Assembly: GCA_024734495.1 (NCBI GenBank)
Contig: JALMQS010000187.1
Coordinates: 21,108,572-21,172,571, forward strand
Length of the DNA stretch: 64,000 bases
From: Forficula auricularia
Taxonomy: Eukaryota; Arthropoda; Insecta; Dermaptera; Forficulidae
Direction: 5' to 3'
Shown here: in pieces, positions 1 to 12,900 of the stretch
How the letters are laid out: each line of letters begins with the position of its first letter
Numbering within the stretch: position 1 is the first letter of the stretch
Notes under the pieces: model-generated
Databases searched by the model: none
What the model was told of the DNA's origin: nothing
What the model saw: the letters and a program-made list of their open reading frames with translations, nothing else
Position numbers and translations under genes: made by a program

Positions 1-117
1 GAACCTGGCCCCTCACTTATATTTATAATTGGAAGCACCAAATTATGCTTTACCCTGATTGGTTTATGTGAAACTGTATTTCTTGCTAAGATATCGGCAA
101 ATGAATTTCTTGAAAAG

Positions 118-620
118 GTTTTGTTTTGCCGAGAGTAGCAGAGTTGTTGATTCATAAAAGGAAATCAATGAGGTAGTCCTCTACTTGATTCAAATAAATA
201 TATACATACCTATATATATATATCAAAATATAAACAATCTGTTTATATAAAATCGATTTGTTTGAAACTTTGATTTCGATGGTTTGATCTTCATCATCAG
301 TCTTTTTAATTATAAATAATTGATCTGTTATTTCTCATAGAATTAAATACAAGATTGGACTTGAATAAATTCGTTTTGTTGTACTAAACAACAGAAAAAT
401 AAATTTATCCAAGTCCAATCTGGTGTTTGATTCCATGAGAAATAATAGATTAAATATTTATGGTTAAAAATAATGATAATGAAGGTCAAACTTTTGAAAC
501 TACAGTTTTATACAAATAAATTGTATATATACATATTTATATTTATATACATAGATATGTATATGTTTGTTTGCATCAGGTGGAGGACAGCCTCATTGAT
601 TTCCTTTATAAATGAATATC
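118..620. mobile_element. Inverted-repeat element, family A copy 1
   Basis: The segment around 148-208 (TTGATTCATAAAAGGAAATC and onward) returns as an inverted copy around 548-617. The interior has a second inverted pair: 255-375 against about 385-510. Other family A copies share the tip words TTTTGCCGAGAGTAGCAGAG and CATAAAGGGAAATCAATGAG near 1404, 7069, 48985 and, as right ends, near 1940, 8280 and 9450. No protein is encoded. Each half carries a degenerate GAAAC-type motif; see the ncRNA entries. Confidence 0.6.
261..302 (-). ncRNA. Degenerate hammerhead-like motif (family A copy 1, left arm)
   Basis: Read on the minus strand: GACTGATGATGAAGATC, then about ten bases, then CGAAATC. The CTGATGA box is exact but GAAAC has become GAAAT and the helix between the boxes is poor. 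Probably a dead copy of the motif seen at 49309-49347. Confidence 0.2.
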
Positions 621-909
621 TCTAAAAACTCATTGTGTTTTCAAATGTTTAATCACTTGTCGATATTTTATTGTGATATTTCTGTACTAGAGTATAAGAG
701 ACTAACCCAGAGTGTTCTCGTTAAGCAACAGTCTTCAGGCATCAGGTATGTAGCCTACATCTGCCAATCTATAAATGAAAAGAACCTTTAAAATCTACGA
801 AAAAAGATATATTTTTCGGACTTGGTTATTTTTTCTTTCTTTTTCTTTTCTTTTTATAATAACCCATTTGATAACATTTGCTATTTTAATAGGGTTCTTT
901 TTATTTCAG

Positions 910-941
910 TGAGAAACATCAAAGACGAACAACGATTTCAA
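910..941 (+). CDS. Candidate 32-nt exon (1)
   Basis: A strong pyrimidine-rich acceptor (CTTTTTATTTCAG) and a donor GTATAC bound 32 bases. Read with one leading base it gives EKHQRRTTIS and ends after one base of a codon. That is the phase needed by the next exon at 2976, where the joined codon reads Ser. It is short, so chance is a real alternative; the next exon could instead begin at a Met at 2942. Confidence 0.35.
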
Positions 942-3900
942 GTATACCCAATCAATACGATTGACTGACTGACTGACCAGACAAACCGAGAATTATTAGG
1001 TGGATCCCGCGGCGGCCCTTCCGTTTCCGTCCCTCAACACCTTTTCACAGCCATTCAACAATGGCAAGCATCAAATGAAGACTCCTTAATAGTCATCGAC
1101 ATTTTGTTTTCTTCACTCAGACCAGACCATATTCCCACATTATTTCACAAGTAATAAGTCGAATTATTCAATAAGCTAATGACATAAAAAATCACTAAAA
1201 CGTCATCAACATTTCCATCAACCTTGCCATATTTTCAAATACATATTACTTATATATATATATTTTTTTTTTAATATACTTATATTAGTCTAGGTCTGTC
1301 ATTTCTTTATAAAATTTAGTCTTGTTAAATTAAATAATTATTGAAAATATTAAATTAATCTAGGTACTATCGTAAAATGATAAATAAGTAAATAATCATA
1401 TGCTCATAAAGGGAAATTAATGAGGTTGTCCTCTTCTTGGTGCAAAAAACATACATATATATAATAAATCTTTTAAAAAACAATCTTCAAACGTTTATTG
1501 AAGCTCTAAACGTTTCGAGAGAATTTCTCCCTTTATCAATGGAATTTTAAATTATGAATCGTAAAAAAAGATAAAAGAAAAAAAAAGTTGATTTATCTAA
1601 TGGATAAAAAGCAACACCAAACAAATAAATATTTTCATAATAGACAATAGTTATATTTACTAAAAATAAAAAATATAAATATTTAGGAAAATTTTTTGAT
1701 AAATATTAGAAAAACAGTCCATATCTATCTTCACGTTTTGTTAATTGAATTTTTGTTGTTTAAAATTTAATTAATATTTTTTCTAAATTCGGCTCTCTAT
1801 CTAAAATTTTGAGCTAGGCATTCAAATAACGTAAGACATAATTTTGACTTTACTAATCAAAAAAACAAAATCAAGCAGAGGAAATTTCATTAATTTTCCT
1901 TTATGAATCAACAACTTTGCTACCCTCGGCAAAACAATATCTTATCATTCAAATCAGATTTTCAATTAAATTAATCCAAAATATTCAAGTAAATGTTTTT
2001 TGCGAAATTGTTTAGTTTTTGTTTTATTATTTAAAAAAATAAAAAATGAGTGTAGATTATAACTATTTTTGTGATTTACATCAGATAATAGAAACATATA
2101 TAATATATATAAATAAGTATATTTTTTTTTATAAAATATTTAAATATAATCAAATTTTTATTTTATATAATGTAGAATACAAGATTGAAATAAACAATTA
2201 AAACTATTATAATTATTTTTTAATTTTTTATGATACCGTATTTTACATGCTACTTAAAATATGTCTTGTACTTTTTTCAAATGCTATTTGTACATTTTTA
2301 ATTTGATAGCCACATTATTTATTAATAACAATTTAATAAAAATTGAAAAAAAACATATTTATCTTAATTACAAAGAATTTTTTCTATAATAGGTACATTT
2401 ATCTATCTATATATATAAAATAGAAAAGTATGTATATATGTTTCTATGATCCAAACGATCTGATTGGCCAGTGCATAGCCAATGGCAAACCGTTAAATTA
2501 TTAGAACTATTCTGATTGGTCAGATATAGATCGTGCTTAGCCAATGTGTTAAATAAATCTTTCCTTATTGTTGCTTATTGTTGAATCAATTTCATTCATC
2601 ACATTCTTTCAATACTTACAGTTTCATTTTAAATTTCCATAATTAAATATTGGTATGAACGAGACGCTCCCCGCCAGGGTCCAGATGACGTCGGACCGAA
2701 GGCCCGGTCGTCAGCTAGTAAATTATATAAGACAGAAGACATCGAATTGCAATATTTTGTTATTTTTATTCTTTCGACATTTATTTAATCTATTTGCTAC
2801 TAAATGGAAGTTCATTTATTAAAAAATCACAAAATCATTAGAAATCGAGCCTAATCTACACTCATGAACAAAATGACAGACCTAAGCTTTAAAACCTGAT
2901 CACTTTTCACCATCAACCATACCTTCATTGATCCTGACTGAATGATGAGCTTTGAGGTGGCGGTGATCCTTTCAGGTGCCGGCATGAGTATTCTGGACCA
3001 GAACTATTCCGGTCAGAACAGCTTACTCCAGCAATCGCAGCTATCAAAAACACAGCAGCAGCAGCAGCAACAGCATCAGTCACCACACGCGCCAACTATG
3101 CAACTTTCTGGCCCTGGGCAACAGTCAACGCTATCTCATGGCTTGCAATCCAATTCCAATCTAACTCAAGCTTCGCTCCAGCAAACGGCCGTTCAATCTA
3201 GTTACCAACAACATGGAATGCAATCAACCGGAATGTCATCATCAAACCTAACACAAAATAATATGCAGCAAAATTTACATAGTAATATTCAATCATCTTT
3301 GACACCTCAGTCTTCGCTTCAACAATCAACGGGAATTTCAAATTTACAACAAACCACTTCTCAACAACAATCATCTTTAATGCAGCAAAATAGTCTTCAT
3401 TCGCAATCAAATCTACAAACTCAAGGTTATTCCCAAACTAGTCAACAGCCATTAACGATATCACAAATACTGGAAAAATCCGATCTCCAAAGACAAGCTA
3501 TACAAAAGAACATGATGATAACCCAAAGCCAGAGTATCTTGAACCAACAGCCACAATCTTTACATCAACAGCAGCAGCAACAACAGCCTCAAAGAGGTCA
3601 ACTTCGTAGTCAAAAATCCTTAGACGCACCTAGTCCCTATAAGGACTCCACATCTTCAATATCAGTAAGATCACGAGGTATGTCATTCGGAAATCTATTA
3701 AGAAAAATTCTTTATTTCTCATTTCTTTTTAAAAATGCTACATTTGCTTTTCGGTAACATTTCCTTTGTTATAGTGAATGAATTGACTAAAAGAAGTTCG
3801 CTGGAAGGCTCTTTAAGTGATTTACGGGAAACTTACTATGGAGAAAAGCACAGGTATATTACCTTTTTCAAATTAGTTATTTTAAATTGATTTCTAAATT

Positions 3901-6900
3901 TACCTATATTTTGTATAATCCTTTACACAATCAGATTCAAATAATTAAAAAAATAAACTGCTAAACTTTATCCAAAGTCATTTCAAATATTAATATCTTT
4001 ATTCCTTTATTATTAATTATATATCATTGGCTATTTGAATTCCATGTTGACTTAAGATCAAAAATAATGATCGATTCTTATCTAATACTATAGGAATAAC
4101 CTTAATATCCAATTTTTGATGTTTTGGCCATGAGCTATATTAAGCCGATCAATTGAATACATTTTAAACTATTTAATAAAAAAATCTTATTCTAGTATAA
4201 AATAATTTAAAATATTATCTTAGTAAAAACTTTATATAATCTTTTTCTGGTCATCAATGTACTTAATTAGAATATTTCATCAAAATTGGTTACATTATTT
4301 TCAAGATATTTAGAAAAAACTAAAAAATTAACAAATAAAGTGATTGCCTAAATGGTTCAGACCAAAAGCCAGGAAGGGGAAAAAAATTACTGGATTAAAG
4401 TACTAATCTTTGTGGGCCGATATGTACCTACCGAAAACGGCTTCATTTGGTTAAAGTAATGGTAGGTTTAAAATTTCATTTCAATCGGTTGAACGGTGTG
4501 GAAAAAATCGTCGAAGAAAAAAATGGTATTAATATACATGTACATACGTTCATACTTACGTATATCCATCCGCGCAGACTAAATGAAAAAATCGCACTTT
4601 TTGACCTCTGGACGAGACCCCATGTAACTTTGGCAAAATCGTCACGTCTAAAATTTAACCTGATTGAATACTACAATTTGTGACTTGGATAAAGTAAAAA
4701 ACAAAATCACATTAATAAAATTGAACTGAGGCAGCAAATCGGGAAAACTCTTACCTTTTCTATTTTAAAGCTTATAGAAAAATGATTATTTCGTGTATAT
4801 AGTACTTAATGGCTTCCATGCCATAAGCTCTGGACTCGAGAGAATTCCATCCACGACTGGACTCGCCTAGCTCTTACGCAGCTTTCGTTCTTCTGCGCGC
4901 AATATGTTGCCTAAATACAGGCGCATCAACATAATAAATCACATTCAAATTCTGACTACAGTTTGAGGATTTTAATTAGTACAGATATTTATTTATATTT
5001 TATAATTTAATATTTTTCTTATATCTTATTCGACCTAATTGAATACTACAATTGTTGACTTTGGTTGAGACCATGGGTTCTGTAGTCTTTACCCGAGGAC
5101 CCTTTGAAGTCGCGCTTGGCCCGAGACCGATCCCAATACTTAATCTCCTTCGCATTGGATAAAGTAAAAAATATATATTATTTGATTTAGGTCAAGAAAA
5201 TTTCAAATAATGTAAATAAGCTGGTGAATTCTAAATCGGACCTTATGACAAGGGTTCTTATAACTTTCAAAATACTTGACATATGAAATTCGTTCTTTAT
5301 TGTCATTGATAAGGAGAGAATGAAAAAATTCATGGAATCTTTTCAAAATTTTAAATTAAATCGTTTCTAAACACCAACAGGTACAAAATTCACCTACAAT
5401 GGCAGATCTCACACCGTCATTTTAAATAAGTTAAAAAAAAAAACAAATTAAATCTAATTTGCTTAAATAGATCCATATAAAATTACTTCACAATCCATCA
5501 TATATGTTATTGTGTAATTTTTGACTGCAAGAAATTTGATACTTAATAATAATTCCATTAAAATTTTAATACTGTTTTTGATTTGGGGGAAAATGAATAC
5601 CAACTTTTAAATTTCACTTTTGTATCTTATGTTGACGAACTACAAAGACGGACAATCATTGTAGAAACACTAATAGGGTTCCGTTTTACTTTTGTACTTA
5701 ACTGTGAAAAAATCTTACCAAGTAATAAGTACGAATATACCTATCTGAAAGTCGTCAATCGTCTATCCATATAATAAAAATAAAAAATATAATTTAACAT
5801 TTCTGTACTATATGACATTTATATTTTCATATATTTATATATGAATCTTAAATACAAAATACAATTTAATAATTAGCAATCGGAAGTGAGCTCTCGGGGT
5901 TAAATAAATGGAAATCATTGTTAAGCCGTTCTAATAAAAATAAGTTTAATTCACTTGATTATCGCAAAAACCTATTTATATATACATAGAGAGAGAGAGA
6001 GAGAGAAATTGACATTAAATTCGTTATTTCCATCATTTCGATCTCTTATTATTATTGAAATAGGTGTGGGATTTTAAGTTGGATACACATCATCCTAAAA
6101 GGATTTTTGTGTTAATATAGACAGATTTTATCGAAAAATAAAAATAAAAAGCAAAATATCGGCCAGCAATGCCATTAAATAACGATACGTAGAAAACGTC
6201 AGTACTCTGCTAGTGTCGTTAGGGTGAAAAATGAAGGTATATAGTTAACTAATAATAAAAATAGTTATATCATACTACTAAAGGAGATTTGTGCCTGCCT
6301 CTGTATGTACCTATGTACCTATGTCCCCCCAGGGGGTGGGAGGTGGTGTCCAGGGGAGGGGGGGTCCAAGAGTGGGGATTGGCATGTACTAACGGACTTT
6401 TCTTCCTGTGTCTGTACCTATATCCAGGGGGCTACTAAAGGGCATTTGTGCCTGTATATATACCTATGTTTGTCCGTCCCCCAGGGGGTGGGGGTTTGAA
6501 TGTGGGGTCCAGGGTGGGGGTTTGAAGGTGGGGTCCAGGGTGTGGAGTGTCAGGGATGTCGGGGTCCAGGGGTATAAAGGGCATTTCCCCCTGTGTCTGT
6601 ACCTATATCACATACTTCTAAAAGGCATTTGTGCCTGTGTCTGCATGTACCGATGTTTCTATGTCCCCTCCCCTCTCCAGGGGTTGAGAGGTGGGGGGCA
6701 AGGGTGGGGGTTGGTGTCCAGCGGAAAGGTGGGAGTTCAGGGCGTGCGGGTTCCAGGGGTAGGGAGTCCAGGGGGTAGGTTTACTAGAGTGGAAGGTGAT
6801 CAGAAGTGGGGCAGACGTTCCGTGATTTGGGAGAGAGTCGGTAGGATGGGGAGTGGTTGGAGATGGAGGAGAGGTAGTGTTCAGGTCACGGGGGTCCAGG

Positions 6901-9900
6901 AGGCTAGCAAGACGCCCAGCGAAGGTGGGCATTGCAGCTAGTAATTAATATAATGTATTTCGATATTGTGGTTTAGAAATTTACATCATGATACCTATAT
7001 AAAATTGAATGTAAAAAAGAACCCTTTAACATTGTGGGTATATTTATTCTAGAATCAACACCAAGAATGCTTATAAAGAGAAATCACTGAGGGTGTTCTC
7101 TTCTTGATGAAAATAAACATATACATAGATTAGTTGTGTACTCACGGCCATCTTCAGGAGTGTTTTAATAAGATTGGAGTAATTTTTGGAGACGGACTGA
7201 TAAGTGAAATTGAATGGATATAAATGAGGTAGTCCAGAAAAGGAGAAGATAATTTACACTATCTTTTTATTCACAAAAGTGACGTTTCGGATGCTATTCC
7301 CTCCTTCTTTAGGGTCTGTAATTAATTAAAATGGAATTTGACTATCATTACAAACAAGACCACCACAATTTTTTGTTTTTTATAAATACAATTAATATAT
7401 AATTATATACAGTTTTTTTTCCAATGAAAAATATTCTACTCACTTTGAAAAGTCAGTGAAGGAAATCCAATGCGACATTCCCCTCTGTCTCCTCTTTCAG
7501 TGGCAGTAACAATAATATATTGTATTTCATTCTCAGCCAACTTATAATGTAATAATGCAGTTTGCAAAATTTTGATTTAAATATATATCATTAGCCAAAT
7601 CCCCTTCCAGATAAAACGTGCCCCTAGCGGTTGTGTTCATAATTATTTGATTTATACAGTACAACAATGTGTATTTTGCTTTAATTACACTTTATACATA
7701 CTTCTTATAAATTATTTATTTATTTATTTTATTTCATTATTTTTTTTTCTTTTTTTTCATCATAATTTATTAATTACAGACCCTGAAGAAGGAGGGAATA
7801 GCATCCGAAACGTCGATTTTATGAATAAAAAGATAGTGTAAATTATCTTCTTCTTTTTTTGGACTGCCTCATCGATATCCACTCAATTTCATATACATAG
7901 ACGAGGGGTAAACCGCGACCTAATATTCTGTACACCTACTTCCACTTGTACTTCCAAATATTTCCAAGTACTTCCAAATATTTCCAAGTATTCTAAATAT
8001 TTCCAAGTAATTCCAAATATTTCCAAGTAATTCCGAATATTTCCAAGAACTTTCAAATATTTCCAAGTACTTCCAAATATTCCCAAGTGCTTTCAAATAT
8101 TTCCAAGTACTTCCAAAATACTTCCAAAGGGGTGTACACCTACTTCAAATCGCGGATCATCCCTCGTACATACATATTTATATTTATATTGATATATATG
8201 TATACGTTTATTTTCATCAATCAGACACACAACCTCTCTTTATAAATCAACAACTCTGATACTCTCAGCAAAACAAAATCTTTTCAATCTAAATAAACCT
8301 CATAAATAAAAGAAAAAAAAACGCGGATCCTATTTACAGGTAATAAAAGAAACATCTTAAGTCTCTTTTATTTGTCTACTCGTATAATATCTCTAAATTA
8401 TCCAATGTCTGCTACTGGGGACTCATTTTGAAGGAACTGGCTGGACTTGTGCACATCATCTGACTTGAGCATGCTTCAGCGCCTTCGTATTTATAAAAAT
8501 GAATTTCTATTACTCTACTATGAATATAAACATTTAGTAATGAAGCTTTTGAAGCTTTTATTTTTGTGATTAATTTGATTAAAATTTGAATTTTTATTTA
8601 ATTCAAGCATAATTAATTATAATTATTTATTGAAGACGAACAAATAATACAATATAACTACGACGTTTCGATCGACTTATTCTTCGATCGTTCTCAAGTA
8701 TGAACACCCGCTCCGATTACTTTGATGACAAAATTACAAAATGGTTGAAATAGTTTTTGATAAAAAATTTATCTAACTCTTAGAACTACAAAAATTTTAA
8801 ATAATATTAAACATTTAAATGATTTTTTAAGAGATACTATATGAGGAAGACTTTATTATTAATAAACAACTTTCAAACAAAATATAACCAGCTAGCAATC
8901 TCAATAAATAGACAATTGAAATTCTTATTAAATTTTATCCAGATTGCAATAAATAGTTGACTAAACATGTAAGCAAACAACACTCGTAGATTAAAAAAAA
9001 TCCGAATTCAAGATCCGCAAATATCTGAAAAATTTAAATTTTTATTTCTACTATTAAAATACTTACCCTTACTGCTGAAAATGTAATAAAGATCAGCCGA
9101 TTTCTTTTATTTGAATATATTTTTATAATATTCTAATAAAGATTAAAAAAAGGACAAATTTCTAAATGAATCTATAAAAGGTGAATAATTTTCAATATTC
9201 GGGACCAAAGAAGATAAAGCGATACGAAACCTCATTCGAATACAATTTTCTGATAAGAAAATAACTAGATTTTATTTTTATTATATATATGTACCAAAAA
9301 CAAATTAATGGTTTAATGCTAAAATAAATACATTCCATGTGTAATCTTAATAATAAGGATTGAAAATGTGTGTTTGTGTTTATTTCCTTCAACTAGAGGA
9401 CACACTCAATAAATTATTCTTATAAACTACTACTCTCGGTAAATCATCTTTTAATTTAAATAAGCATTATATATAATTATATATATATATATCAGTGGTA
9501 TGCGGTCCATGGATGCTGTGGGTGCAGCGCATCCCAAAAATTTCTAAACATTTTGAGTATTTTCATACCATGTCTCATAAAAAATTATAATGTTAAATTT
9601 GAAAAATAACAAAAAATTTGAAAAAAAGAGATTTAAAAAAATGAATGGTATTATTTTTGAACAGCTTCCCTGGTTGAAAAGTCACGGTCTGCCACTGATA
9701 TATATATATATATATCTCCTATTTTACTCAGTACGCCTGGGAGGCAGACTTCACCTGCCGAGCCTAGTATTGAATTCACTCTAACAATTTGAATTTTTTC
9801 GCTCATTGTGTTGAAAAATGTCTGGAATGTGGAGAAAAATCATTTTTAACCATGTTTTTTTTTCTGTCTGGATCAGATCCCTATGATAGCCTAAGAACGA

Positions 9901-12900
9901 CTAGTTGTAGAATTGTAGATAGTTCATTTTTGAGCTAAAATGTTTTTATTTTTAATATGGAGAAGTGCTTAGATCTCGGACTTTCTAGTTTTACAGCTTG
10001 TGGTTCAAAAATTCAGAAAATGTCATTTTTTGAATGATATTATTGAGATTTTAAGGCGATATATTTATAACATCGGTCAACACAATTTTCGTCCTAAAGT
10101 TTTAAATATCAAATTTGTGTTCATTTTACGTAAAAAATGAAGGAGAAAATTGATTTTTTAAAAAAGTTTGCTTTTCTAGTGGTTATAATAGAAATCAGCT
10201 TCCTCTTTCAGTTTCAAATTACCACTTGTTTTTGGATCAATTAGAACTCGAATTATAACTAAAAAACTAAGACCTTATGTTTTTTTTCTATGTTTATTAT
10301 CCTTTTAATCACCTAGTTTTAGTTTTTTAGTTATAGCTAGAGTTCTGATTGATGTGTAATTTAAAAATCAAAGAGGAATCTGTATTCTATTACATCAACA
10401 AAATATTTTGATTTTAAATATTGCTGTTTAATATCTAATGGGACTCGAAAATAGGTCAAAATGGTCTTTTTCGTCGTTTATTATTATTATAACCAGTACA
10501 AAAGCAAACTTTATATGGAATATAGGTATTTTTCCTTTATTTTGATGCACACTGAATACAAAAATTATGAAATAAATCTTAGGACAAGGAAAAAAATTTG
10601 TCGGCCTGTGTAATCTAGGCATAAACGAGCAATTTATTTTATATTTAAGTTAAATCAGTTTTCACTTTTTAAGCTATTTAATAAATGTGCTGTAGACCGA
10701 TTCTTTCATTAGAATCTAATTAAGAAAAAGGACTAAAAAGGGCGCTGATAGAATATTTTATTTTCCTAAAATGCTTAGATCATGATGACAAATACAAGTC
10801 CAGACCTGTTTCGCACCAGCAGAGATTAATTTTAATTATTCTAGGAACGTCCTTTTGACTCTAAGTAAGAAAATATTAAATTGAAATGAAAATCAGATTT
10901 CGATATTTATCATTTAAAATTATTAATTCACCAAAACTGCAAAAAGTGTAACAAGTCATGAAAAAGTTTCCCGTTTTCCTCCGATTTCTTATATGATTTT
11001 TTTTGAAAATCTTTTGAATTTTGACTTTTTTTATATGACAGGGATGAACTTAAATAAATTTCTTATACGATACTTATTTATTTTAACACGAAAGAAACAA
11101 TCCCATTATGATATTTTCATGCTTTTGTAAGTGTTTTGTTTTTTCAGTTTTAGTTACTGAGTCTTTTAAATATAACCGAAAGATTTACTCATATTTTGAG
11201 TGTTAATCGCCTCATCTCGTATAACTTTACGAAAAAACCTAAATATTGATTCGTTTGATAAGATAAAATCAAATATTTTGTGATTTTAATTTTGAATAAA
11301 AATAATAAAAATCATCTTTTAATGCTCAAATTAGATTCAAATAGGAATCTAAACAGTAAATTTCTAAAAAAAATGACCTAGAATTGTGAGTAATTAACGA
11401 TTTTAAACGAGTGTATCAATTTTAAAATGCTAAAATATTTGCCAATGATCAGTAATCTTATTTCTGATGAGATCTAAATAATCGGAAAAAATTACTAAAA
11501 AGGGCGCGGATAGAATGATCTTGGATCCTTTATAGCAGGGGTCCCCAAACTATGGCCCGCGGCCGGCCTTTGAAACTTTTCTATCCGGCCCGTGACAACT
11601 ACATAATTAATTTACACATATTTACTATATTAAATATTAATGCCATATAATAGCGTATAGAAAGATTTAAAAATGTATTAATGTTAGTTTTATTAAATTG
11701 CTGGTGAGTGGCCCGCGCTTGAAGGTATATATATAGTTGTTACAATAATAATTCACGATAATAATAAAAACCGAACTACATTGTAATTCCGATAGTTAAC
11801 GAATTCAATGTGCAGTTGCAATACTATATATCGACACATTGAAACAGTAAACTCCCTCTGTTAGCGATATAGACAAATCGTTGAAAACTGATGATAATCA
11901 TTTGAGAGATTTTTTGACTCTTGATGCTTCTAAATCGACACCAAATATAAATAAAATAATTGAAAGATCTATAAATCAACCACATTAATCATATTATAAA
12001 TTAATAATTATATAGTTGTGTTTATTTGTATCTATTTGCATTTATTGAATTAATAAAAATTAATAAAATAATTTTGTTATTGAAAATAGTTTTCTATGTT
12101 CACATGTGGCCCTAACTCTAAACAGTTTGGGGACTCGAGCTTTAAAGTCATTGCAAAGATTCTAAATACAAATCCAGACCTGTGTTAGACTAGTAGTCTC
12201 TACTAAGACTAATTTGTCAATTTCTATTATTCTAGGAACGAGCTTTTAACTCGAAGTAAGAAAATATTTAATCAAAATGAATATCAGTTTTAGATATTTA
12301 TCATTTAAAACTATTAATTCACCGAAACTGCAAACTGCCTACCGAGTCTTTAAAAAAAGTTTCACTTTTTCCTCCAATTTCTTAAAAGATTTCTTTTTAT
12401 ATTTTTTTGCATTTTGACTTTTTTTATTTGAGAGGGATGAACTTATATAAATTTCTTATACTGTACGTTTCATAGCGCACAGCGATTACCAAATTTCAGT
12501 AATATAAAAATAAACTCTGAGATATGGAACTGAGAAAATGCCTAATTTTGGTGAATAGGAAGTTTGGTGATAGAAAGTTTGATTGAATAGAATGATTGAA
12601 TAGACGCATAAACACCTAGAAGAGTTTTGATCAATCTTTAGCTCAATCCACGCACTCGGCAGCAACAATGGAGGACTCTCCGCTAGCTTCCAACATCGAA
12701 ACCTAATCGAAACTCCACTATAAATGAGGTTTGATCTAAATATTTAGGTTGATGGAGAGCATGATTGAGTCAAGAATTGAAGCGCGCGTCTATGACTAAA
12801 GTGAAGATTGTAGGGTGAATTTTTTTCATTTTTAAATATTATGTAATGACCCTAGAATGTCAAAATTTTGCAATTTTGTAGAATATAGGAATTTAATAAA

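Larger units (their letters stand above)
1..909. other. Intron or upstream sequence with an inverted-repeat element
   Basis: No coding signal is seen. The main content is the inverted-repeat element at about 118-620, listed separately. The rest is AT-rich sequence ending in a pyrimidine tract (about 891-907) before the candidate acceptor at 909. Confidence 0.5.
942..2401. other. Intron with family A copy 2
   Basis: AT-rich intron. A short GC-richer patch at about 1000-1070 has open frames but no credible splice pair, so I leave it uncalled. Family A copy 2 lies at 1404-1944. 1945-2401 is A/T-rich low-complexity sequence in which I see nothing. Confidence 0.5.
7205..7891. mobile_element. Long-TIR element with hammerhead-like motifs in both arms
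   Basis: About 120 bp from 7205 (TGAAATTGAATGGATATAAA) to about 7330 is repeated inverted at about 7770-7891. The arms include GATAATTTACACTATCTTTT and GACGTTTCGGATGC. The interior (7330-7770) is AT-rich and non-coding. The phrase GAAGAAGGAGGGAATAGC then ATCCGAAACGTCG resembles words in Penelope-like terminal repeats. Confidence 0.6.
7069..8280. mobile_element. Inverted-repeat element, family A copy 3, with nested insertions
   Basis: The left tip GCTTATAAAGAGAAATCACT with TCTTCTTGATGAAAATAAAC (7069-7130) pairs with the right tip GTTTATTTTCATCAATCAGA (about 8205-8224) through the family A word TCTCAGCAAAACAAAATC. Inside are a second long inverted-repeat element (7205-7891) and a satellite-bearing MITE (7901-8167). 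No coding capacity. Confidence 0.55.

Noticed and set aside
1000..1090. Exon in a GC-richer patch (VDPAAALPFPSLNTFSQPFN)
   Set aside because: Open frame and an AG before it, but it ends at a stop and no donor gives a phase that joins the next exon.
2942..2975. Translation start at Met 2942
   Set aside because: Not excluded, but an acceptor at 2975 fits a spliced model with the upstream candidate exon; kept as the alternative.
6408..6941. 177-codon open frame
   Set aside because: It is a translation of the G-rich minisatellite in a Helitron; three frames and both strands are open here because AT-rich stops are absent.
7936..8128. CRISPR-like array of 20-bp repeats
   Set aside because: Contiguous tandem units without unique spacers, in a eukaryotic MITE.
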